Assembly (NCBI GenBank): GCA_028278225.1
Contig: JANQEU010000045.1
Location: forward strand, 62,001-126,000
DNA from: Cyclobacteriaceae bacterium
GTDB lineage: Bacteria; Bacteroidota; Bacteroidia; Cytophagales; Cyclobacteriaceae
Length of the DNA stretch: 64,000 nt
Direction of reading: 5' to 3'
Below, in pieces: positions 9,901 through 16,621 of the stretch. Numbering within the stretch: position 1 is the first letter of the stretch; each line of letters begins with the position of its first letter. The position numbers and the translations under genes are program-made. The notes beneath the pieces were generated by a model. That model saw only the letters and a program-made list of their open reading frames with translations, searched no databases and was not told the DNA's origin.

Positions 9901-11571
9901 GCTTCTCTGCAAACTGCGGTTGGCGATCTGAGTGTGCTGGGCGAAGAAGTATCAGTGGAATTCACCTTTGCACTGGTAAATGGCGAGGGGGATGACGATA
10001 ACGAATCTTTCTCGATTTCTGACAATCAACTGACAACAAATGAGATATTCAACCATGAGGTGAAAAGTGACTATTCCGTCAGGATATCGGCGGAGAGCGG
10101 AGATGTGGATTTTGAGAAAATTATTTCGATTCTTGTAACTGATGTTTCGGAAGCACCTACGGACGTCCAATTGAGTAACGCATCCATTCACGAAAATGAA
10201 AATGCCGGTTCGGTAGTCGGAACGTTTACCCCTGTGGACGAAGATGAAGGAAACAGCTTCACTTATATGCTGGTGACTGGTGAGGGTGATTCCGGAAATG
10301 ATGCGTTCGAGATCAGTGGGGATCAGCTTTTGACCCTGGAAGTATTTGACTACGAGGCTCAGTCCGGTTATGAAATCAGGGTCAGGGTGGATGATGGTAA
10401 TGGAGGTACTCTTGAAAAATCCTTTAATGTCGGTATTTTGAATAAAAGTGAAGCGCCTGTCAATATTACGCTTAGTAATTCAACTATCGATGAAAACCAG
10501 GATTCGGGCGAAATAATCGGGCTCCTGACTACTACCGACCAGGATGAAGGAGAAAGTTACACCTATACCCTGGTCCAGGGAGCGGGCAGTTCCGGAAATG
10601 ACTCCTTTGTGATAGATGGAGACAAACTGAAATCAAATGTGTCATTCAATTTTGAAGTCCAATCAGCATTCGAGGTACGGATTGAGACTAATGATGGCAA
10701 TGGTGGACAATTTGAATCCACCATCACGATACAGATCAATGACCTTGCCGAAGCACCAACCGGAATTGTACTGAGTGACAACACGATCGAAGAAAATTCA
10801 GCCTCAGGATCTCTGGTTGGTTTGTTAACTGCCATTGATGAGGACAATGATGAGACATATACTTACACCCTGATCACCGGTGAAGGAGATAATGATAATT
10901 CTTCTTTTGAAATTTCAAACGATCAACTACTTAGTGCCGAAACTTTTGATTTTGAAACTACTGATGAATTAAATATCAGGATTCAAACCGACGATGGAAA
11001 CGGTGGTATTTTTTCAAAAGCCTTTGCCATCTCCGTGGTGGATATTCCGGAGTCATCAGCAAATGATATTATTAAGTTTTCGTTTGCGGAACAAGTTGAG
11101 AATGGTGTTATCAATTCGGAAAACAGGCATATTGAGATCACAGTGGCTCATGGAACTGATGTGACCAATCTCACTCCTGACATCACAATTTCAGACCACG
11201 CTGCAGTCACACCGGGCGCAGTACCTACAGACTTTTCAGCGCCCGTGTCATATACAGTGATCGCTGAGGATGGATCAACGGCTGAATGGATCGTGGTAGT
11301 TAACATTCAGGAGACGCCCCTGGGCTTTGATGATTACATGCAAATTACCATATTCCCAAATCCGGTAATCAATGAACTTCATATCAATCAATCGGAAGTT
11401 GGCAGCACCTTGCACTTAATCAATAGCGAAGGAAGAACGCTAAGACAACTTCCGCTTGTGAATCAAAATCGCATAGATGTCAGCGATCTGAGGAGCGGAG
11501 TCTACATTGTAAGAATAATTTCAGCCCGACAGAAAATCATCCACAACAGCAGAGTGATAAAAGTCAAATAG
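3949..11571 (+). CDS. Giant secreted beta-helix/cadherin-repeat protein with T9SS type A sorting domain
   Basis: 2,540 residues. A signal peptide (about 1-19) is followed by a parallel beta-helix-like block (about 24-430), two immunoglobulin-like segments with a VTAENG/VTAEDG signature, a second beta-helix block (about 600-1000), another Ig-like segment, then 13 cadherin-like repeats of about 100 residues (about 1068-2370). The repeats show calcium-ligand motifs such as DENQ, DEDEGES and DDGNGG. A further Ig-like segment and a type IX secretion sorting domain (about 2468-2540, IFPNPVINELHIN start, ending RVIKVK) close the protein. It should be exported, pass the outer membrane through T9SS and act at the cell surface as a calcium-dependent adhesin; ligand unknown. 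The beta-helix blocks resemble carbohydrate-active folds but show no clear catalytic motif. Confidence 0.88.
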   Translation: MKKFVLLLCMTAGFSSFGQMSGTYTVGTGGDYSSLPLAFNALNTNGINGDIVLEILDGYSSTGQVYLYNPDPTYNVTVRPESGAASISFDQTSGTHLFYFFTDHDNITVDGADPSTGNKVFTFNNTYDHSNSSAMYIIRADDITIKNCIVKTPQGSGIRTGTLSGSSNILIDDNEFISTATDNAATVRGVNIEWSSVSNLTVQNCRFYMENGSADPNFYSGISSGNLNAYNNVIAISSAGFSGISYSITENCQILNNTVHLYGDNTGLTDPSSVVGITGSKNASASITLDVINNIINISRSYGVTTTKYAFYFYSSWAGQVLTHNNFSVADDGTSTWYFVKNGVNGYNTEAEVLTYLDNSTFGIPLFTDEVAGDLSLMGTSLTSADFRGTPVGLTTDILEVSRSTNAPSKGAYESPNNITDILDFSITNQAGDVVIDDIDHTIQFSLTGGSSTTQTPTIAIMGGATISPLSGVAQDFADPVNYTVTAENGDQQVWEVSYDPPSMETDIITFTLEGETGPATINAADHTVDIVVERDAGTNGYLQTTLTVSEGASVSPTSGSILYGNYNTTKTFTVTAEDGITVQDWEVNVTREPLPGGTYTVGSTGDFATLDDVSEAIEGYGVSGDIVIEILDGHSESSSSIFFIPNDDHNGYALTIQPATGATGIEIGCSSAGTCFQVQGIDNFTFDGGNVITLVNNSSGSLISAYGDNMVFKNLTLNSVSGIASFSNSNGVTIENNTFMFRTTASGNVTLLILYNTVTNATIENNMFIGSQDFSGTNLTAIYIASDNSSIVNNVIHLYPTTASLLRGIAIDGTSNLEISHNTIVSSGNSGANIETVKVIEEQNPTTGDLTINNNIIDVSRVLAATSAVTGLEYVTGTSSKDLEYNNIHIVDNASVTESVINLDNSDYDESTIGNLNIEGLTTESANFVSLFGNDLNLTGTSLSEANLRGKPLLSVTDDIEGNIRSGTAPSKGAYEYDNTIAEITGFTLAEQYADAVIDNQSETVDIEVDAATSLTGLTPTITTFPGSSVTPASGISQDFSSSVDYTVEAEAGNSSIWTVTVTEHNETPTGISLSASVIDENEPVSTSIGTFSTSDVNIVDSHTYALVSGEGDEDNSSFTIDGNILKSNAIFNHETKDSHSIRIETTDIGGETFEKTFVITITDISESPTDITLDNSDVDENQSAGTLIGTLGSTDEDEGENHIYSFVNTGFYPDNEEFIISGNELSTDAIFNHELNSSYSIQIQTDDGNGGSYTKTFTINVGDIPEAPTGIDISGNSIAENQSSGTSIGSLSTTDEDEGESYTYSLVSGEGDDDNAHFAIVGNELQSNSVFDFEAKASFSIRIQTDDGNSGTHEEVLSISVNDANDNPTAIAIDDYFVDENQAINTVVGTISTEDQDSGDSHSYALVSGSGDDDNGSFNIMSNELLTSESFDFEVKNSYSIRLQTDDGNGGVLEEALLIGINDGNDSPSDITLNTTMVDENIPLETVVGSFTAADQDTGESFTYSLVPGTGDDNNDSFTIQSGELRSASEIDYETTSSLSIRIEVEDSQGATYQKSFILSVTDQNDYPILEEQTFEVSEHALTGYEIGTIAVTDPDAGQSHVFDPLTGEIASLFAVSANGVLSVADNQYLNHEDLESVTFDVTVSDVAMGSLSTTAAITVNILDENDEPTDLAVDNLTIDESLPTGSLVGLISSEDEDAADTHTYSLVSGSGDTDNASFQISGNELRSNEVFDFETKTSYDVRIQTDDGNGGSFEKSLTISINDLLAQITAIQLDNASVSENEPGGSLIGAFSTFGEDLSGNFTYSFVTGIGDDDNASFTITNDELQTSESFNFEVRSSYSIRVKTDDGIGNSGEYSLMIDILDVSEAPTNILLSNASVSESVATGTLVGLLSSEDEDANESFSYALVEGEGGDDNSAFQIINNELQTAEIFDYETRSGYTVRIQSNDGNGGTFEKSFAIQINDITPQITDIVISNATVDENASLQTAVGDLSVLGEEVSVEFTFALVNGEGDDDNESFSISDNQLTTNEIFNHEVKSDYSVRISAESGDVDFEKIISILVTDVSEAPTDVQLSNASIHENENAGSVVGTFTPVDEDEGNSFTYMLVTGEGDSGNDAFEISGDQLLTLEVFDYEAQSGYEIRVRVDDGNGGTLEKSFNVGILNKSEAPVNITLSNSTIDENQDSGEIIGLLTTTDQDEGESYTYTLVQGAGSSGNDSFVIDGDKLKSNVSFNFEVQSAFEVRIETNDGNGGQFESTITIQINDLAEAPTGIVLSDNTIEENSASGSLVGLLTAIDEDNDETYTYTLITGEGDNDNSSFEISNDQLLSAETFDFETTDELNIRIQTDDGNGGIFSKAFAISVVDIPESSANDIIKFSFAEQVENGVINSENRHIEITVAHGTDVTNLTPDITISDHAAVTPGAVPTDFSAPVSYTVIAEDGSTAEWIVVVNIQETPLGFDDYMQITIFPNPVINELHINQSEVGSTLHLINSEGRTLRQLPLVNQNRIDVSDLRSGVYIVRIISARQKIIHNSRVIKVK

Positions 11572-11597
11572 GGCGCCGGCTTTATGCTGGTTATACA

Positions 11598-11630
11598 GAG
11601 GGGAGTCAATTCCGGCTCCCCTTATTTTTT
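11598..11630 (+). terminator. Rho-independent terminator after the giant surface protein gene
   Basis: AGGGGAG (11599-11605) pairs with CTCCCCT (11616-11622) around a 10-base loop and is followed by TATTTTTT. It lies 27 bases after the stop codon. Confidence 0.75.
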
Positions 11631-11750
11631 ATCTCAAAGTCAGACTTATCACAAGGCCAATCCGTTATTGTTTTTTAGAAGCATTGGCTTCTTTGTTTTT
11701 TTCAAGTACATTTTCAATTGTTTTGCAGCACTCAACGTTCATACTCCCAG

Positions 11751-12629
11751 ATGTCTAAATTTTTATCAATATTTTTTTTCAGTTGTTTCGTACAGGTGGT
11801 AGCACAACCCGTAGGTATCATTAACGAATCCACAGGGGAAGTGATCGTCAGATCCGGAAGGGATATTGCATTTATCATCGAAGGCCGCATCAGGGAAGGT
11901 CAGAAATTCCGCTATTGGCCTGAAGAAAACCAGAACTGGTGGTACGTGGAATCATTGGATCGCACTGATAAGGTATTCCAGGGATTTGTACCAAGAACCA
12001 GGATTCAACCATTCTACCCGGAGTTTGACCCATTTTGTGAATGTCAGGACGCAAAAGATCCAAAACCCGTGATACAATATTCAGTCGGGGACCGAAATGT
12101 AGTCATCTGCGGGGGATTGTTGCAGAAAAGGTCTCAAAATGATATCATCATCCGCCATTTCACTGTCAAGGACTGTTCCGGGGATACGACAATCGTCAGC
12201 TATGGACCTACCGAAACCTGCTTTGCCAAAGTAGAAAATGGAGATCTCCTGATCGAGTCAGTAAAAAAACTGCCCCTGGGCCGCCACTGGGTACCTACCC
12301 GTATACCTGTTACTCAACAAAAAATCACGTATTCAAATGGAAATTTTATCGTGACACCTCGGGAATTGGTGGTACGTGTGATGATGCCTCAGCTGCAGGT
12401 ACAATTATTTCTCGATGAACTGGAATCCAAACAAGGTAAGGGTCAGGTGACTGGAACCAACTACAAGGAAATTGTCGATAAGCTTCTAACGTCTGCGTTG
12501 AGTGGAAATGAAAACGCTCAAAACCTACTACGAGATGCCGATGATTTTTTCGGTTTTGATCTGTCGAATAAGTATGAGCGGGATTATTTTCCGGCCCTGG
12601 CACTGATGGAGGCCTGGCTGAAGCAGTAG
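11751..12629 (+). CDS. Secreted protein of unknown function
   Basis: About 292 residues. The ATG at 11751 is preferred over one 33 bases upstream because it opens directly into a signal peptide (MSKFLSIFFFSCFVQVVAQ). The mature N-terminus (IINESTGEVIVRSGRDIAFIIEGRI, read in two parts) plus the following KFRYWPEENQNWWYVES looks like a bacterial SH3-like domain. A cysteine pair (CECQDAKD) and a second cysteine-containing stretch follow. The C-terminal half is helical and polar. I do not recognise a family beyond the SH3-like start. It is separated from the giant protein gene by a terminator and so is probably transcribed on its own. Confidence 0.75.
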   Translation: MSKFLSIFFFSCFVQVVAQPVGIINESTGEVIVRSGRDIAFIIEGRIREGQKFRYWPEENQNWWYVESLDRTDKVFQGFVPRTRIQPFYPEFDPFCECQDAKDPKPVIQYSVGDRNVVICGGLLQKRSQNDIIIRHFTVKDCSGDTTIVSYGPTETCFAKVENGDLLIESVKKLPLGRHWVPTRIPVTQQKITYSNGNFIVTPRELVVRVMMPQLQVQLFLDELESKQGKGQVTGTNYKEIVDKLLTSALSGNENAQNLLRDADDFFGFDLSNKYERDYFPALALMEAWLKQ

Positions 12630-12692
12630 ATACAATATGATCAAGTTTGCTATCGGTTAATTATATACGAACTCAGATGTGGTTAAATTGTT

Positions 12693-12716
12693 TATATTTG
12701 TACATGTATATGTACA
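12693..12716 (+). promoter_or_regulatory. Promoter -7 box and TGTACA operator of the yefM-yoeB unit
   Basis: TATATTTG at 12693-12700 matches the Bacteroidota -7 consensus TAnnTTTG exactly. It overlaps the first of two TGTACA motifs (12699-12704 and 12711-12716), which lie 12 bp apart centre to centre and form the palindrome TGTACATGTATATGTACA. From memory, E. coli YefM-YoeB binds paired palindromes with a TGTACA core at the same spacing. Autorepression by the antitoxin and toxin is therefore expected. No -33 TTG at the right distance was found. Confidence 0.75.
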
Positions 12717-12728
12717 TAGCTATTAATT

Positions 12729-12983
12729 ATGTTAACAACTACTATTTCAGATTTTCGAAAAGATATCAAGAGGTATTTTGACAATGTCACCGAGAATTTT
12801 GAGACACTCATTATCAACCGGGGAAAAGATAAGGGCGTTGTCATCATCTCACTGGAAGAGTACAATTCACTAACATCTACCCAGCATGAACTTTCATCAA
12901 AGGTGAATGAACTTAGATTGGATTCTGCAATTGCAAAACTGAAATCCGGATCTTCGTTTGAAAGGGACCTGATTGAAGAATGA
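12729..12983 (+). CDS. yefM: YefM/Phd family antitoxin
   Basis: 84 residues. The N-terminal half (TTTISDFRKDIKRYFDNVTE, then IINRGKDKGVVIISLEEYNS) is the typical Phd/YefM DNA-binding fold. The C-terminal third is the charged helical tail (HELSSKVNEL to the end) that would neutralise the toxin. The stop codon overlaps the toxin start in an ATGA arrangement, which couples their translation. The usual family length is about 80-90 residues. Expected role: binds and inhibits YoeB and represses its own promoter through the TGTACA sites just upstream. Confidence 0.92.
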   Translation: MLTTTISDFRKDIKRYFDNVTENFETLIINRGKDKGVVIISLEEYNSLTSTQHELSSKVNELRLDSAIAKLKSGSSFERDLIEE

Positions 12984-13237
12984 AATATATTTTCGTCGAT
13001 GAGTCATGGGAAGACTATCTCTATTTGCAAAAAAACAACAAAAAAATTCTCAAAAGAATAAACAGTTTAATAAAGGATATTTCAAGAAATCCATTCGATG
13101 GAATTGGTAAACCTGAACCATTGAAATATAAGTATCAGGGATTTTGGTCACGCAGAATTGATGGTGAACACCGATTGATCTATCAAGTAAAAGATGACAA
13201 AATATTGATTGCTAAATGTAGGTTTCACTATGATTGA
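12980..13237 (+). CDS. yoeB: YoeB family ribosome-dependent mRNA interferase toxin
   Basis: 85 residues, full length for the family. The catalytic residues known in E. coli YoeB fall at the same positions here: Glu46 (GKPEPLK), Arg65 (GEHRLIYQ), His83 and Tyr84 (CRFHYD). The conserved SRRIDGEHRLIY core is intact, so the toxin is likely active. YoeB cleaves mRNA at the ribosomal A site when freed from YefM. It follows the antitoxin with a 4-base overlap. No mobile element is adjacent. Confidence 0.94.
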   Translation: MKYIFVDESWEDYLYLQKNNKKILKRINSLIKDISRNPFDGIGKPEPLKYKYQGFWSRRIDGEHRLIYQVKDDKILIAKCRFHYD

Positions 13238-13289
13238 TTTTTTTAATTAACATCAGAGTGATACTGTTCACAATACAAATAAGGGAACT

Positions 13290-14027
13290 ATGCACAACTG
13301 CTTTTGTAAAAAGATGAAATTTCCAATAACACTCGTTTTCGTATTTGCATTGATTTCGGCCGAAGGCCAGACTACTCCTCCCATACTCAAAGTTGAGGGT
13401 AAATCTCAGATCTCCGTGAAGCCTACGCTAACTGAGATCTCATTAGATATCAGGGCAATCAATCCCACATACGCCGGTTCAGTAGAGGCATTGATCAAAA
13501 GAGTTGATCTGCTTACCAACGTATTAAAGGAGATCCGGTTCAGGGATGACGAGATCATTACATCTAATTTTCGTGTTGCGAAGAATACGGTTTATATCCG
13601 GGGGGAACGAAAGGACAGTGGATTTATCGCAACGCAAACCCTGAAAGTTCAATTTTCGCAGGAGAAAAAAAGACTGCTTGAAGTTTTGAACACGGCAACT
13701 TCAAGCCGTGCCGACCCTGAAATCTCAATTTCCTTTAAGCTCGATGACGAACGCAAACGCAGTTTGAAAGCAGAACTCATAAAACTGGCCGTCAGTGATG
13801 CGAAAATGAAAGCAGAACTCATTGCCAAGGAAGCAGGATATGAAATATCAGGTGTTCGCGAAATTCAGTATGGTTTGAAGGATTCCGGACAGGATGAACT
13901 CTATTCGGTCGCAAACGCTGAATTTCTCGAACGGTCCCTGGACGTTCAAATATCAAACTTTGAAGCGGCGGATCTGACTTTTTATGATAATGTGAAAGTT
14001 ATCTATAACATCGAGAAGGAACAGTGA
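13290..14027 (+). CDS. SIMPL domain (DUF541) secreted protein
   Basis: 245 residues from the ATG at 13290, which has an AAGGGA stretch just before it. A second ATG at 13314 (MKFPITLVFVFALISAEGQ) would give a shorter, more usual signal peptide, so the start is uncertain. The mature part begins with the SIMPL signature (LKVEGKSQISVKPTLTEIS). It continues with the regular beta-alpha pattern of the family, including a KAELIAKEAGYEI helix that resembles the conserved A-x-A-L-A-x-x-x-G motif. SIMPL/DUF541 proteins are periplasmic or outer-membrane associated and of ill-defined role. The gene stands alone between the toxin pair and a DinB-like gene. Confidence 0.82.
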   Translation: MHNCFCKKMKFPITLVFVFALISAEGQTTPPILKVEGKSQISVKPTLTEISLDIRAINPTYAGSVEALIKRVDLLTNVLKEIRFRDDEIITSNFRVAKNTVYIRGERKDSGFIATQTLKVQFSQEKKRLLEVLNTATSSRADPEISISFKLDDERKRSLKAELIKLAVSDAKMKAELIAKEAGYEISGVREIQYGLKDSGQDELYSVANAEFLERSLDVQISNFEAADLTFYDNVKVIYNIEKEQ

Positions 14028-14099
14028 ACTCATTAGTTCGTGGTACGATATTCTTGCAGCATTGGCCGGGTATCCGTTTGATCTGAATTACCATAACAC

Positions 14100-14651
14100 A
14101 TGAACGATTATTTAGAGAGTGTTCGAAAGCAATTTCAGTATTACCGGAGTTTGGGGGAAAAAACATTCGAGCAAATTCCGGAAGAGAAGTTGTTTTGGCA
14201 ATACAATGAAGAAAGCAACAGCATCGCCATGATTGTGAAGCATCTTCATGGCAATATGCGCTCCAGGTGGACTGATTTTCTGACAACTGATGGAGAAAAG
14301 GAGTGGAGAAAAAGAGATCAGGAATTTGAAAATGACATTAGATCCAGGGAAGAATTACTGGATAAATGGAATGAAGGATGGACCTGCCTTTTTGAGGCAT
14401 TAAATGAGCTGAATGACAATGATCTGGAAAAGATAATCTACATCCGGAACATGGGGCACACTGTTTCAGAGGCGATAAACCGGCAATTGGCGCACTACCC
14501 ATACCACGTGGGGCAAATCGTATACATCGGTAAAATGGTAATGGATGAAAAATGGAGGTCATTGTCTATTCCCAGGGGAAAATCAGGAGATTATAACCGG
14601 GAGAAATTCTCCAAACCGAAGGAGAAGAGACATTTCACGGACGATCTTTGA
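14100..14651 (+). CDS. DUF1572 / DinB-like four-helix-bundle protein
   Basis: 183 residues, predicted all-helical and cytoplasmic with no signal peptide. Histidines typical of the DinB/YfiT metal site are present: KHLHGN near residue 47-50 and QLAHYPYHVGQI near 130-140. The NSIAMIVKHLHGNMRSRWTDF stretch (just over one motif length) is characteristic of DUF1572. Members of the superfamily include thiol-dependent transferases, but this subfamily has no assigned reaction. It is preceded by 72 bases that hold no clear promoter. Confidence 0.82.
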   Translation: MNDYLESVRKQFQYYRSLGEKTFEQIPEEKLFWQYNEESNSIAMIVKHLHGNMRSRWTDFLTTDGEKEWRKRDQEFENDIRSREELLDKWNEGWTCLFEALNELNDNDLEKIIYIRNMGHTVSEAINRQLAHYPYHVGQIVYIGKMVMDEKWRSLSIPRGKSGDYNREKFSKPKEKRHFTDDL

Positions 14652-14767
14652 AAGTATGGCCGTGACGCAACAATAGTGACCGGGGTGACAACGCTTTGAT
14701 GAGATCACACCAACTCTGATCACAGGTAATTGATAGACTCTTCTGAAGGCAATACTACCAGAAACCT

Positions 14768-15292
14768 CTACTGGGGATCGACGTACGAGGTATTCTGCCA
14801 ATACTGACCTGGCTGATAGACGCTTGTGTCATATCGAACAGTATGCACCTGACCGTCGTCAGGATCAAAAACATCAATGGTCGTTTGGTCTGCACTGATA
14901 CCTATAATTACTACCCAATGACCATTTTGATAATTGGGATTGGGATTAGGATTGGGTGGCGCACCCCCTACAATGGCTAATAAAGGCTGATTGCTGTTGA
15001 TAGCCCGGGTAATTTCATTCGGCGTTGGAATCGCATGATCATCGGTGTTATTAGCATATCCGAGATCTGCTAATGCAGCGGCGGCGGATTGTTGAATGTT
15101 GATATTACCGTTATTAGGATTACCGGATGCATTTGCCCAGGCCGTTGCAAAGGCCTGATCTGAACCATAAACCGGATTTGGGCCGGATTGTCCCAGAGAT
15201 TGGAAAAAGTTATTTATCTCTCGCGCAGCACAGGCCCAACATGAATCTTGAGTTGCCTGCTGTGCCGTGGGGAAACCTGGTAATCGTGGCAT
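14768..15292 (-). CDS. Small papain-like cysteine peptidase
   Basis: 174 residues with no signal peptide, membrane span or T9SS domain. The papain-type active site is complete: oxyanion Gln12 six residues before Cys18 (QATQDSCWACAAREI), His125 (NGHWVVIIG) and Asp143 (VFDPDDGQ). This spacing and short length resemble C39/AvrRpt2-like (C70) papain-fold peptidases. A Pro-Asn run (APPNPNPNPNYQNG) stands before the catalytic His. The gene is alone on the minus strand: the next gene downstream on that strand is far away and the polyprenyl synthase lies 243 bases upstream. Substrate and inhibitor are unknown, and no immunity-like gene was recognised beside it. Confidence 0.75.
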   Translation of the reverse strand: MPRLPGFPTAQQATQDSCWACAAREINNFFQSLGQSGPNPVYGSDQAFATAWANASGNPNNGNINIQQSAAAALADLGYANNTDDHAIPTPNEITRAINSNQPLLAIVGGAPPNPNPNPNYQNGHWVVIIGISADQTTIDVFDPDDGQVHTVRYDTSVYQPGQYWQNTSYVDPQ

Positions 15293-15535
15293 ATTAATCT
15301 ATTTGTTAGGGTTTGCGGTCACCATATTTTCCTGAGATAAGTTCCCAAGAGATTACGTCAAAATATTGCAACCGATTGAATATCAGTCATGAATATAACT
15401 ATACTATATCAATCCCGCAACCAAAAGATGAAAAATACCTGTTTCGTATTGAGACAACGAGAAAGCATATTAACTGACAGGAATCTTCTGAGCATTCTTG
15501 AAGATCCGGGGAATTTGTACTTTATGATACCAATA

Positions 15536-16510
15536 CTACTTCGTCCGGTCAATCGTAAACTGAACAAGCTGTTCCAGGGACATGCGGTATTTGGAATCGG
15601 GAAATGTCCTGAGGATATCTATTGCCTTTTGATGGTACTTATTCATGACCTCAGCAGCATAATCAAGCCCTCCTGACTTCCTGACAAAGTCGATGACTTC
15701 CTTTACATTTCTGGGTTTGTCGGCACTCCCCTTGATCAGTTTCTTGATCCTTGATTTGACTGAGCCATTTGTATTATTTAAAGAATATATCAGTGGAAGT
15801 GTCATTTTTTTCTCCCGGATGTCAATTCCAACAGGTTTGCCGGGCTGGTACGTTCCATAGTCAAACAGATCATCCTTGATCTGGAAGGCCATTCCTACAT
15901 TTAATCCAAAGTCTCCCATTTTGTCAACGGACTCTTTATCCGCTCCGGATGAGGACGAACCGACTTTACAGCATGCTGTGATCAGACTTGCCGTCTTCTG
16001 CTTTATCACTTCATAGTAAACCTCTTCGGTGATATCCAGCTTTCTCGCCTTCTCCATTTGCAGCAGCTCACCTTCGCTCATTTCACGAACAGCATTGGAA
16101 ACGATCTTGAGCAAATCAAAATCATCATTATTCAATGAAAGGAGTAACCCTCTTGACAACAGGAAATCCCCAACGAGTACGGCAATCTTATTTTTCCAAA
16201 GGGCGTTTACCGAGAAGAATCCCCTGCGGTAATGCGCATCATCCACCACGTCATCATGCACCAGTGTCGCGGTGTGTAATAACTCAATGAGGGAAGCCCC
16301 GCGGTAAGTGGATTCCCTGATCTTACCTGCCACTCCCGCACTCAAAAAGACAAATAGCGGTCGCATCTGTTTTCCTTTCCGTCTGACGATATAGCTGGTG
16401 ATTTTATCCAGCAGCATAACCTTACTCCTCATGGATTGTCGAAATTTCTTTTCAAAATCGACCATTTCCCTGGAAACGGGAGCCTGAATATCTTGAAGTT
16501 TTAGTGGCAT
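15536..16510 (-). CDS. Polyprenyl diphosphate synthase (trans-isoprenyl type)
   Basis: 324 residues, normal family length. The first aspartate-rich motif is at about 86-91 (VHDDVVDDAHYRRG) and the second at about 212-217 (FQIKDDLFDYG). The GKQMRP motif at 46-51 is the diphosphate-binding region. The enzyme condenses isopentenyl diphosphate units onto an allylic diphosphate, most likely to make the side chain of menaquinone (IspB-like role, inferred). It acts in the cytoplasm or at the inner membrane. It is divergent from the PhzF gene with about 110 bases between starts. Confidence 0.92.
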   Translation of the reverse strand: MPLKLQDIQAPVSREMVDFEKKFRQSMRSKVMLLDKITSYIVRRKGKQMRPLFVFLSAGVAGKIRESTYRGASLIELLHTATLVHDDVVDDAHYRRGFFSVNALWKNKIAVLVGDFLLSRGLLLSLNNDDFDLLKIVSNAVREMSEGELLQMEKARKLDITEEVYYEVIKQKTASLITACCKVGSSSSGADKESVDKMGDFGLNVGMAFQIKDDLFDYGTYQPGKPVGIDIREKKMTLPLIYSLNNTNGSVKSRIKKLIKGSADKPRNVKEVIDFVRKSGGLDYAAEVMNKYHQKAIDILRTFPDSKYRMSLEQLVQFTIDRTK

Positions 16511-16562
16511 GCAGTGTAAAGATGCAATATTAAAACGGTTGCTCCTTTTAAAAAATTTATGG

Positions 16563-16593
16563 ATTGTAAACGAACTGCTGATATTTACATTTA
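16563..16593 (+). promoter_or_regulatory. Probable promoter of the PhzF gene
   Basis: ATTG at 16563-16566 is followed after exactly 19 bases by TACATTTA (16586-16593), one base from the Bacteroidota -7 consensus TAnnTTTG. The start codon is 28 bases downstream of the box. Confidence 0.55.
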
Positions 16594-16621
16594 ATTCGAT
16601 AAAAACTTATATCCACAAGCA

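Noticed and set aside
7150..11055. Regular 300-base periodicity that could suggest a CRISPR or DNA satellite
   Set aside because: The period is the cadherin repeat of the protein. Units are diverged at the nucleotide level and lie in one open frame. No CRISPR array or cas gene was seen in the window.
15389..15676. Rightward open frame of 95 codons beside the polyprenyl synthase
   Set aside because: About half of it overlaps the 3' end of the synthase gene on the other strand, and the rest has no domain, signal or ribosome-binding sequence.
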